Shown in pieces: positions 10,775-21,049 of a DNA stretch of 64,000 nt. The stretch is from the NCBI GenBank assembly GCA_016165875.1, contig JABBOT010000001.1:37813011-37877010 (forward strand), read 5' to 3'. The stretch comes from Acanthopleura granulata. Lineage: Eukaryota > Mollusca > Polyplacophora > Chitonida > Chitonidae. Positions within the stretch are counted from its first letter, which is position 1. The number at the start of each line of letters is the position of its first letter. The notes below the pieces were generated by a model that was not told the DNA's origin, made no database searches, and saw nothing but the letters and a program-made list of their open reading frames with translations. The position numbers and the translations under genes are program-made.

Positions 10775-11130
10775 GTATATCATTGACGCTAAGGCCGACA
10801 TTTCGTTGACAGCAGGGTGCGGTATTATACTGACGCTAAGACATATCATTGGAACAAAAACATGCATATGGTTGAACATATGCCTGATGCCTGGGTACTC
10901 AAAGCCAAATCGCACCTTATAACTGACTCCAAGGTACATGTATGTCGCTGAGGCCCTGCTCAGGCTATAGCAAATCACTGACGTAAAAGACATAATGCTG
11001 ACGCCCGGCGAAATCGATGAAACCAGGTTACATCTACGATATAGGGATATCGTTAACACACGTCCATATCATTGACTGACCAGTTATGCATATCACTGAC
11101 ATACAAGTTAAGCACACCATTGACCAGTAA
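10775..11130. repeat. Degenerate minisatellite with ACTGACGCC core, block 1
   Basis: Diverged repeats of a core like ATCACTGACGCTAAGAC recur every 20-40 bp (for example near 10790, 10831, 10920, 10975, 11000 and 11075). The partner block is at 26845-27190. Confidence 0.6.
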
Positions 11131-11383
11131 AAGTGAAAGACAGTGCATGTCTTAAGTTTTCCACACTGGTTGTACAATATTATGTCTATTTCGGTAAAGT
11201 ATTTTTCAAACAGCCACTACGACAGCAAAAACTGAGATTGAAATTAACAGTTGACTGTGATCCGTCGACTAGAATAAAACGCAGCCATTGTGTGTGGGCT
11301 GTGACGTAATTCTCCCAAGCGCGGAACAATCGTGTAACCTGAGACTATAGTTAGCTGCTAGGATTGTGGTTGAAACTTAAGTA

Positions 11384-11401
11384 TATATATATATATATAT
11401 T
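11384..11401. repeat. Simple repeat (TA)n
   Basis: Nine TA units. Confidence 0.85.
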
Positions 11402-11779
11402 TATGAGATGAAATAATCAAGGAACGTACTCCTGCAACAACACCATGGTCTGGAAATAGTGTGCTATGTTATTCACACATGTACTTAATTAAAATAATGC
11501 CATAAAAAACAGTGTCCCGTCCCTATGTTATTACATGTTACATTTAACTCAGAACATTTACGTCACAGCTTGTAAGCAGCTGTTATCTCGTAGCTCTGAT
11601 TGATCAGTCTCTCATAAGCTTAAAAGCATGGGCGCCTCCAGATCCGCAGTCGGCAGCAAAATACTCTACACTTCGAACGAAGATAATTAAGCACCGAATT
11701 AATACAAAAACAAACAGGATTTTCCATTCAAGAGAGAATTTTGAAATCTCACTGGCGTGAGACGCCTATATATGGATAT

Positions 11780-11940
11780 GACTTATCGACTTCAAAACGC
11801 CATGTATGTCACAGACGCCAAGACACCAAGTGATACCATGGCATACCGTTGACGCCATGGCACATCACTGACGTCAAGATACAAGCACATAAGGCAAGTT
11901 ACTGACGCCTGTGGGCATATCAGTAAAGACAGTGAAAAAT
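11780..11940. repeat. Degenerate minisatellite with ACTGACGCC core, block 2
   Basis: Repeats such as CAGACGCCAAGACAC, GTTGACGCCATGGCACATC, CTGACGTCAAG and CTGACGCCTG at about 20-35 bp spacing. The partner block is at 27855-28025. Confidence 0.65.
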
Positions 11941-11969
11941 ACGCGCTATGAATATATATAGAGAGAGAG

Positions 11970-13640
11970 GTTATTTTCAAGGCGTCCTATTGGTAACGTC
12001 TTTCTTACCCTGAATAATTCATTAGTAAAAATATCCCCTTCTTTTAAGTATCTTGGTGTTATGTTTGAAAGCCGACTAACCTGGACTAAACATATCGAAT
12101 ATTTAATAAACAGGTGTGATGAAGTCCTAAATGTATTGAGCTTGTGTGTCGGGCAAGTCTTGGGGAGCTGATAGAAAATCGTCATTATTATTATATCGTT
12201 CTCTTATTCGTGCTAAATTGGGTTATTGTTGTGAAGCATATGATTCTGCTTGTGTTACCCTTAAAGCAAAATTAGATTCTGTTCTGTGCACAGCGCTGAG
12301 GATATGTACAGGAGCCATGCGCACCACACCACTCAACGTAATGCAGATATTCCGTAATGAGTGGCCATTGCATATCCGTCGTCGTCTGCGCACTCCCAAG
12401 TTTTCCTTCAAACTTAAATGTGCTCTTAATAATTCTTCGTTTCATTTACTTGAACCCTCCTTTTATAATAGTCTTTATGATTTACAAAATAATTCTGGTT
12501 AACCATTTAGTCTGAGATCAAATAAGGCTTCTGCAGATGCAGAATGTGGTGGTTTTGATTTGCAGCCTTCCCGTGTCCCTTCTTTCCTCGGCTTGGAATA
12601 TACGCTCCCGTACTCTATCTACTTCACTATATGAGAGTGTGAGCAGATCTTATAATATAAACGTTTCTTTAGAATGTACTAAAGAATATTTAAACTCGCA
12701 TCTATCTCAGTACCTGCATGTTTATACCGATGCTTACAAGTGCCCTGACAGCCAAAGAGTGGGTGCTGCTTTTTGCGTACCAGAAATGAAATATGCCAAA
12801 TCTTTTAGGTTATCTAATTTTGTTTCTGTTTCCACAGCAGAACTTACAGCTATTAGTTGTGCTCTTCATTTTCTCCTGGAACTGACGCCTTGCAAGGCCG
12901 TTATTCTCACAGATTGTCTGTCGTCTTTACAAGCTGTGTCAAATTACGCCTGGTATACTACTACTCTCAGTTACAGGGCGTTTCTATTTGTTTCGATTGG
13001 GTTCTGGTTCATGTCGCTGTAGCGCGGAATGAGCGGGCAGACTACTTGGCAAAGAAAGCTTTATCCTTTGTTGACATATCCTTTCATATACCACTAAGTA
13101 TTAACGAAGTTATGAATTACGTAACGCCTAAGTTTGTTGATATTTGGAAGCGGTAATGGGAGCAGTCTGATACAGGGAGACTTTTCTATGGATATAACAG
13201 TTCTGTTTCGTCAAATTTGTCCTTTTCCAGAGGTTCCTGGCGAGACGAGGTGCTGGTTTTTCGACTCATTTCAGGATATATACCTTTAAATACCTACTTA
13301 CATAGAATTAATTTGCATCCAACTGGTTTACATGACGTATGTTTAGTTACTGATGATATTTCCCTCCTCCTGTTTACATGTACTCGACACTGTCCCTCGA
13401 CGCCTGTTGTACCGAGATTTATGTTCCATTGACTTACAGCATTATTTTACAGCCGCCCACTAATCGTAATAAAACCTTTCAGGCTTTGGCCAATTTTCTT
13501 AAAAGATATCAGCACTTTTAATTTACCAATATGATGACATGTATGGATTGTTTGGGGTTTTTTTTGGGTTTTTTTTCTCTTTTTTTACTCTCTGCCAAGC
13601 CCAAAATTCAAAGTTGCTAAATAAATCGTTAAACACATTT
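11970..13640 (+). pseudogene. Decayed I/Nimb-like non-LTR retrotransposon: RT C-terminus, RNase H and 3' end
   Basis: From about 11979 a frame reads through NNSLVKISPSFKYLGVMF and LTWTKHIEYLINRCDEVLN, the segment after the RT catalytic core, until two stops near 12172. A frameshift continues it at 12146 (SGKSWGADRKSSLLLYRSLI, LGYCCEAYDSA, RICTGAMRTTPL). A further frame (12537-13022) contains an RNase H domain: VYTDAY, STAELTAI and ILTDCLSS hold the first, second and third acidic positions. A shifted frame then gives VLVHVAVARNERADYLAKKAL with the last Asp. The usual TDG/TDS is TDA here. After it comes a REV/LFRL-type C-terminal segment (RDEVLVFRLISGY, HRINLHPTGLHDVC). The copy ends in a short 3' UTR with AAATAAATCGTTAAACAC. 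At least three frameshifts or stops make it a dead, 5'-truncated copy. Its absence from the second Array A unit suggests insertion after duplication. Clade assignment is by resemblance. Confidence 0.85.
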
Positions 13641-14010
13641 ATTTACCATGTATTCACCTGTGTGCTGTATTGAAGTCATGTGGTGACATACTGCACAGAG
13701 ATGTATACAATAATTACAATATCAAAGTCTAGTTCGTTTCAAATCAATAACATCTTGTTTTCTATATTACCTGCCAAAAGAAGTCTCAATATTATACAGA
13801 TATGGCGCACATCGGCCCCTTGGGCCGGAAAAGCGCCAATACAAATCAACCCCCCTTATACATCGAGTCCGCAGACTACGTGCAGCGCAAACCACTCGCT
13901 AACAGTAAATGAAAACATCTAAAATAATCACACACAGCGATCGCATTGATGCATGAGAGACACCGAGGTCATTACGCTGCAGTAGCGCGTTAATCAACGG
14001 AAGAACCCCA
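13641..14010. other. Sequence without a clear Array A partner
   Basis: Between the LINE end and the point near 14010 where collinearity with 28500 resumes, no match to copy 2 and no gene could be seen. Confidence 0.4.
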
Positions 14011-14484
14011 CTAGCTTATATACATGTATACAGAGATGACATTGTGAATGGCTGCGTGGGTTGAGATATGTACATATATGTACCTTTTCCAAGCTAGTCA
14101 AATACAGCATACAAAAATCAAACAAGCAGACAGGGGAAAAGTGCCAGCCAACCTTTCCTGTTTCGTTGAATCCATGTAAAGCGGATATGTATTTTCCATA
14201 ATATCCTCAAACCTATCCAAACAGGATGTCCTCGAGATCCCAAAATAGAATGTTGTTCTGCATTCAAGACAGTGATGTAAGAATAACGGTCATGCCGACA
14301 TGTTGAATGTATATCTTTGATTGAAAAAAAGTTTTATTTTAAAGCAAATTGAAAATGCACCGCTGTTGCCAATATACCACGTCTTTATGTGGCGTGATAC
14401 CTTCTGAAAGGCCATCTGGTTCCATCTGGACTCGGACATTGGCACTTTCAATATATAAACAGACCATGCAATTAGGTATCACAT

Positions 14485-14700
14485 ATTGTTCACGGTGCCG
14501 CTATATTTATGTCCTCCTTAATTAAACGTTCCATTAGGCATTTTCATTAGTTCTCCATGTTCTCCGACATGGCGGACTACCCTCCCACAGCACGTTCAGT
14601 GTGAGATTCGCCCAGGCCCTAATCGCCAAAAACAGGACGGACGTTCTTTATAAACCTACACAAACAGAAAATTCAAACAGCTGTTTCGTGATGGCTCTCC
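14485..14700. other. Conserved island of Array A (partner 28765-29000)
   Basis: About 90 percent identity to the partner over 200 bp, including ATTGTTCACGGTGCCGC, TTAATTAAACGTTCCATTA and CATTTTCATTAGTTCTCC with almost no change. The TAAT-type hexamers resemble homeodomain sites. No open frame is shared. Confidence 0.55.
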
Positions 14701-16009
14701 ATGGGGTACTCGCATTAATACGGGGCCACAAATCTGTGTGATGATGTAATAATGCGAAATACACTGTAGAAAAAAAGGCTAGAAGAAAATCCATGCATCA
14801 GTTTTCAAGTCCAATACGGTGGATGTTTACCGCGTTGTCTTTCCAGCTCTCGACCCATGGTATAACAAACACATGTGGTGTTCTTAATTCCATCTTAATT
14901 AACCTACTGTTTCTCATATCAATTTGAGATAATTAACGCATTACTAACATTCCTCTCCGACATCGATTGGAGAGTCGGCTGATTCTCTTTCCTGGACAAG
15001 GTTCTAAGTTCTTGTGTTTTATTTTCTCAGTTCTTTGGTGCGTGGTTTGCAAGGAACGTTGTTTTGCAGACTGTCTTGGAGTTTTTGACTGGGAACATCT
15101 ATGACGGTTGTGGATTGGTATATGATTATCGGTAACGAGTACTTCTGTCCAAACCAAGTCTTGTTTTCATAAACAGATAACTTCAGTCGAACTCAATATC
15201 TATGCATGCATTGTTACACCCTCATCATGAGAGGCTCGAGAATGACTCATGATGATGTAACAATACATGTACATGCCGAAATACGGAGTCACATTGAAGC
15301 TATCGGTTTTCTGTCTAAATCTGTTTGTGTAACACAAATGTCAGTTGTCACGCCTAGACTTGTATGGTTTGAACTTATTTATTACATTTAGGAATATTTT
15401 TTTACTTTATATCGTCTACCGCATTATTCTTCCTTAACTTTGTCAAATGAGGTCCTGGTTTGAAAAACCTCAATAGTCATTGCTGCCATCACGAACCGAT
15501 TTAGATCCCCACACTAAAAACGAAAAAACAATTAAGCCAACCAATGCAGTTGTCAGCCAGCCAAGCAGTAAAGTATGTTCATCCAAACGCAGGATGCTCG
15601 CCATAACTCAGTTTTGTTCTTGTAATAAATTACACCAGGCTAACAAAAACTTGGCTATTAAACGCTTTTTATTTTAACTATATAGTATGACGGAATTAAA
15701 AGCGTACCATGCCCTGGTTTATGTTTGTTACAAATGGCACCAGTTTGGAGGCTGTGGTACATAAAAACGGCCGACACTGAGTGGCAGCTCAGGTAAACCA
15801 CCTGGATGTTATCGGAAAGAGCTTTAATGTTTCTCTTCAGCTGTACGCCCTTGACATTTCGCAGACTTTACCTGTGTTAAAATTCTATAAATTTACAATG
15901 AAACCTCGAGCATCTGGATACATTTGAAAAAAAGGTAAAGCTGCATGACAAGGGAAGGGAATCTGTATACTTGTAAACAAATCTTAGGTTTGGGAATTCC
16001 TCCTTTTTT

Positions 16010-16290
16010 CTCAGGAAGAGTTATTATTTCTTACCTCTATCCAAATTTTTTGCAAGGCAATTTAGCGGAGGGTAGTTCTTTTCTTATACAGTATATGGTA
16101 AATAAAGTAATATAACATTAATCAATTTCGAGATTTAAAATATGATTTCATTCATACCAGCAAGAATTTCACGGCACAAATTGGCGGGGTAGTTTTTTAC
16201 ACAGTAAATCTCAAATAACGTAATACAACATCAGTTAATTTAGATATTAAAAATATGATTTCATTCACGTCAGCAAGAATTTGTAACTAA
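16010..16290 (+). repeat. Short tandem repeat inside Array A, about 115 bp period
   Basis: Two to three diverged copies of a unit with GGCGGGGTAGTT, ACACAGTAAAT, ATATGATTTCATTCA and AGCAAGAATTT. The second Array A copy has the same structure at about 30640-30880. Confidence 0.6.
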
Positions 16291-16459
16291 TACCTGCTTT
16301 CTCTCTGTTAAATTAAAACGATCGAGACCCCCGTGTAAATCATGAGAAAATGGGACATGCTGTTTGCATTGTAACGATTAAGTCATCCATTATTTCTGTC
16401 TTGTATTCATAGTTCTTACACGCATGCAGTTGTGTATGTAGCCGAATAGTTATATGCAG

Positions 16460-16640
16460 TCTGTTTCCTAAGTGTGAGGTCTGGGTTCAAGCCCCTGTTC
16501 GCCCATTCGTAGCGTTTAAACACTCCAAGCATACACTTCGTACTTATATCCTGTCCTGACTTGTGCTTAGTGAAACTGTCATCTTGTACAGGCTTCAGGA
16601 CGGCGTCAAATATCAATTAATCAATTGACTGATTAATCGA
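16460..16640 (+). mobile_element. tRNA-derived SINE (different family), shared by both array copies
   Basis: A B-box-like GGGTTCAAGCCCC (about 16483-16495) is followed by a body ending GGCGTCAAATATCAAT and an ATCAATTAATCA tail. The same element sits at the matching place in copy 2 (31020-31260), so it predates the duplication. Confidence 0.6.
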
Positions 16641-16919
16641 CGCTTAGATAGATTAATCAGCGAATTAAAGTATACCGATTTGAAGAAGTTCTTGCATATG
16701 GATATCTCCAATAGATCAAAACATCAGGTGTATTTGTATGCGGTCCACATCAGGAGGTTGTATGCAGCTGATCCAATTTGGATAAAGGGCCGGCCAGCGG
16801 TCAGAACGGATTTATCCACCTGCCCAGGTCGCCTGGCCAAACCGGCTCTATTGATTTCCGATTGCTTACTAATGATTACATTAACGAAATCGAGATAGTT
16901 CTAAATGAGAATCAATTCG

Positions 16920-17235
16920 CCAGACGGTGGTCCCTTCATTGATAAAAATAGTATTCTACTTGGAGTACTCCTTAAATAAACTGCTATTTTACATCGTGCT
17001 GATTTGGATGCGCTTAGCAGTTGTTTCCTATCGGAGCCATTAACGTTCTGGAGCATTGGGAAATCAATTACGTATCGCTTGATTTGAAGAGGTGGGCACC
17101 CGAGTTAGATAAACAGCGACATTCATCCAGATGTGAACTTATCGTGCGCCGGCACACCTAGCACCCATCTTTACTGTCCGGCGGAACAGAGAGGACCGCA
17201 GCTATGGTGCAAAGACGGATCTGTCACGTCAGCCA
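16920..17235. other. Conserved island of Array A (partner 31535-31850)
   Basis: About 92-95 percent identity by eye to the partner, with unchanged pieces such as CATTGATAAAAATAGTATTC, GTGCTGATTTGGATGCGC and GGGAAATCAATTACGT. Neighbouring stretches are clearly less alike. No shared open frame. Confidence 0.55.
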
Positions 17236-17689
17236 AGAAGCAAGGCTAGAACTGCAACAGAACCTAGTGTTTGTCAAGCCATGTTGCGAACGACCCTCCA
17301 TGCAGCGCAAAGAAACTGTCACGCAAACCCCATATACCCTACCGTACACCATGGGGGATAATTTACACAAACATATCTTCACTGTAAGTCCCTCAGGGGA
17401 TGGAGAAAAGACCAGTGCCATTCCATGGACAAAGAGATGACATGTCGTGCATGAGAAAAGTTCTTGTCTCGTTATATAACAATCATCACAGTTCGTCGTG
17501 GTTCAGGCATTTTTTCCCCTCAGTTTTCCCTTTGATAAGCCTTAGTTCGCTGACCGGAATGTCACTGTCCCCTGTAAACATCAGTGTTTTCATGATTTTA
17601 ACGCGTTCGGCACGCCATTGAGCCCATCACTCGGATAAGTCACGCCGTCATGAAAGCGTATCGTTCTGCGCAGGATGATATTTTAGCCA

Positions 17690-17960
17690 TACGAGTTAGA
17701 GCCGTTATCGTTTAGTACATGGATGTGAAAACGATGTTGACCGGATAAAGGGCTATAAGGCTGCAGAAACAATGCTGACCAGCTGTGGGGTGGGGGTGGG
17801 GGTGGGGAGATTATAAGACTGCAAGACAGTGTTGTACTGCAAGCAAGATTAAGAGAAATGCAGATCAACACATATTCACTGAGCTGCAAATATAATAATG
17901 AGCTAGGCACTGAACAGTTAGCAGTTAGGTCAATGTGTTGTTTATATTATGTTGATAAGT
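17690..17960 (+). repeat. Degenerate ~40-bp minisatellite (TGTTGATCA family), copy in unit 1
   Basis: Repeats of a core near AATGTTGATCAGCACAT alternate with GGTTGCAAA/GCTGCAAA-type pieces. Other Array A copies at 23930-24250, 32325-32730, 38150-38250 and 41465-41860 carry the same family. Confidence 0.6.
17785..17807 (+). other. G-rich tract with quadruplex potential
   Basis: Four runs of four to five G separated by single T (GTGGGGTGGGGGTGGGGGTG...). The partner position in copy 2 (near 32380) lacks it. Confidence 0.7.
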
Positions 17961-18606
17961 ACGTAGAGTATACAGTTTGGGACACTTTGCAGGGTTGCAA
18001 TGACGATACAACGTTGACGTTGAACATATCTAGTTGAATACTAGGTTACAGCATCTGCTTTTTTAACAGATATAATGTCATTTCGAACATCGGTGTGACT
18101 TTGTGACATTTTGAATCGGATGGTTTCCGGAGCAACAAAATCGAGGATTTTCAATACACAAAAGATCAGAGTTTCTTTGCCATACTTACAGTTACGCCAG
18201 AGACCGGAGCGCATTATTAGAATCCTCTTAGAGGGAATCGCCGTGTCATTTATATGAGCTGCCGTAATAAAGTTGTCATATACGGGGTATAGGTCTGGGC
18301 GTTTGGGGCAAAGCTTTGGCCTAGATATTGTCTAGAAATTTGAAACTCTACGCACCTCTACACACATGTACAGTGAAACATGAATTGCGTCAACTGGATA
18401 TCGTCGTACACTTGACATTTACTAAAGGTGTATGTTGAGTTTGTGTCCGTTTAATGATGAGAACGCCTACAAAAGCTGTTGATTGTGGAAACATATCCCC
18501 TGTGTTCATTTGACTCTTGTCCACTTCAAAAGCTTGGTACCTTACATTGATGCGCAGACTAGGATTCTGAAGTTTACACCAGGATAGATTCTGGGGATGT
18601 AGTGCG

Positions 18607-18683
18607 TGGGGGCTGGTGGGTGGGGTCTGGGGGTGGGGGTGGTGTTGTGGAGAACGCTGGGGTGGGATAGGGTTGGAGATGGG
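18607..18683 (+). other. Second G-rich tract with quadruplex potential
   Basis: Numerous G3-G5 runs (for example TGGGGTCTGGGGGTGGGGGT) over about 75 bp. Copy 2 has no such tract at the matching place. Confidence 0.65.
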
Positions 18684-19667
18684 TGCTCTTGTCTTCGACA
18701 GAAATATTAGGTTATATTTTTCTATCAAAGTTTCCGGGTTGTCTCATGCGTGTATTGTGCTACGGATCATAACATTTTGCTTTTCACAGATTCAGATTGT
18801 CCGTGTCAAATTCCAAGGTTTTGTCTCCCACAGAGTCTGGGTTTTTCTACGCAACGGTGTTTTCTTCACCATCACATATTCTGTGGAGATTTTCTGTGGC
18901 AAATATTCTATTCTAGCCACATATTAATTCTGTGTGCTTGTCGATAACAGATTCGAAACTTCTCGGCGGAATAGGTTCAGTTGTATTTTCTCTCAGCATA
19001 ACCTAGATCATTTTCTTTCACGCACTATTTACTTTTTGAATGCTCCTTGACCGATAAAGTACAAACAATATCACTGCTTTTTGTTATTGATGTATGCGAT
19101 GCAAATAGGGGTTTTAAAAAAATGTTTCATGACACGACTCAAGCAGCCAGCTCGTTGTGAAAAGTTTGTGAAGTTATCATCAGTGCTTGTTACCGGAATT
19201 TGAAGATCACAAAGGTTTATCTAAAAGCCTGTCACGTTAATTTGTGTCTCTTCGCTTTGGGCACAATGATGTGCTTCCGGTATCCCGAATAAAACATCCT
19301 CACGCCGTTATAATGCCATTCTAATATTCTCTTCCCTTGCATTAAATTCACTCGTCCTTCTTGCAAGGACATTGTTCAGTACGCATGCCATCGTTAGGTG
19401 TGTTGTGACTGGCGAGTCTGTCAACCAGTAGCGACCTGATAAACCACAGGAGGGTGTGCACGCTGCGTGGTGAAGTCTCTGACCCCTTAGTCAAGGATGT
19501 GAATAGTACACACGCGTCTACCGCCTACACCAGGGCTCGTTACTACCGTGCCTCTGGTGGTACACATCGTTATACAGGCTCCGGAAATCTGGGATCTGTG
19601 CTGAAGTCAGGGTGACAGGGTTTGGGGATAAGTGGAAGCTTATGGTAGTGATGGGAAGGGCGAGGGT

Positions 19668-19776
19668 AGCATTCCTGATCACCATAATTCTGGTGGTCAG
19701 TCTTCTCTCTGGACAGTAATAATCTGATTACAAACACCTGACTAATGAGGATAATATAATTAATGAAGGCACACCT
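19668..19776. promoter_or_regulatory. Conserved palindrome plus TAAT-rich block, copy 1
   Basis: A near-perfect 26-bp palindrome (19675-19700: CTGATCACCATAATTC then TGGTGGTCAG) is followed by ACACCTGACTAATGAGGATA and ATAATTAATGAA. The whole block recurs at 24803-24878, 34112-34207 and 39482-39577. A regulatory role is inferred only from conservation and motif shape. Confidence 0.4.
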
Positions 19777-20811
19777 TATTAGCTAAAACTCTTTGCTTTT
19801 TACCCCCTTTCCGCGTTGAGGATACATTGTCGCTACCCATCGGGGAATTGTCTGGGTTATCATAGTTCTAGCTGTCAGTTGTCAGGGCTTTTATAGAACC
19901 CTCTCAGTACAACTTTTACTGCCTGAAACCTAAGGTTCATTCCTTCCCACTGAATAAAAACCGCTCTCACCCTGCGGAGCAACATTTACCGATTGGCTCT
20001 GAAACTGAGTTCTTAGTGTTACTTAAGTCACACTCATTGAGCTTCCACCTGACAAGGGCTACGAGCTATAAACCTCTTCGCGAATGTGTAGATTGACTGT
20101 GATTTTGTTAGGTTTATTGACATAACATTTGAAGTCGTTTGTATAGTCTTTGAACCGTAATCAGTAAAGAGAATCAACTTTAGCCTAAGGCTTTCTTAGC
20201 TTTTGAAACAATTCAAGTACGAGCCTGACAGAGAATCAAATAGTTTGTGAAAAGATACCTTGCAACACTTGAGATTTATATCCTGGGATTGTTAAACATG
20301 TGAGTGACGAATATTCTTTTCTCCACAGTGTGGGAGTGAAGGAGAAGGCAACATTTTCTTGATTTGCACGCTTACAAGACTTGACCAAGGGGTGCCATTC
20401 GATTTGCTTATTTCAATACGAAAATGTGGTCTCTATCAAACACTTGGAAAATTAGCTTTCAAAGCCACAATACTGGTAGAAATCATCAAAGGGTTTAACC
20501 AAGTTTTCTCAAATGCCAAATCGCAGAAATTTGTCTCATATCTACGTGAAGAGAGTCTGGATCAGGACTAAGTGAATCTTCGTTATACACCTCAAGGCGT
20601 CTGGTTATAAAATAACTGCTGATGTCTCCGCATGGTTTTTGCCGTCTTCGCAGATGATTTGGAATAATTCGTGACAAATGATACGGTAACTGCCCGCCTG
20701 TACATGAGACGATGGCGTCGGTGTGTCTGTACTTAGCCTAATCCAGTTCGGCATCCTTATTCCCCGCCTGTGCTCTATCCCCAGTAGATCGGTCGGTGTA
20801 TCAATGGCCAC

Positions 20812-20845
20812 ATTTAATTACAGACCTGTTGAGATGAGCTTGTTT
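20812..20845. promoter_or_regulatory. Conserved TTAATTA block kept in four copies, copy 1
   Basis: TTTAATTACAGACCTGTTGA followed by GATGAGCTTG. Partners at about 35853, 40553 and 44488 read GTTAATTAGAGA.GTGTTGAG. A homeodomain-type core, function unknown. Confidence 0.35.
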
Positions 20846-21049
20846 TCTACAAGGTTTGCTCTCGCGCTGTCTGAAACCATTCATTTAGAGGAGTAAATAT
20901 CCACGATGTTAAGCATGGGAATTTTTTTTACCTGCCCTTGGAAATGACCAAATTATCATTGCTGTTCTTTAGCTATGAAATGACTTCATAAGGCTCCATT
21001 GTCAATTGAACTGTTGTTGAACTGTAAAGACATTTTCATTCAATCGTGC

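Larger units (their letters stand above)
9430..20920 (+). repeat. Array A, copy 1 (long tandem unit)
   Basis: First copy of a long duplicated segment, collinear with 25200-36000. Anchor pairs include 9505/25260 (CAGTTTCAGTCGC), 10200/26340, 10737/26812 (TGCAAATCTTACAGGAAAAG), 11520/27555, 14485/28765, 15480/30059, 16680/31300, 17100/31710, 19675/34112 and 20560/35590. Identity is about 75-85 percent by eye, with many small indels and some islands above 90 percent. Open frames inside are short, and none is conserved as protein between copies. A LINE fragment (11970-13640) interrupts this copy only. Confidence 0.85.

Noticed and set aside
16483..16495. B-box-like sequences that could mark tRNA genes (also near 31048, 38753 and 42382)
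   Set aside because: No cloverleaf with A box, anticodon arm and acceptor stem could be drawn. They fit SINE heads or chance.
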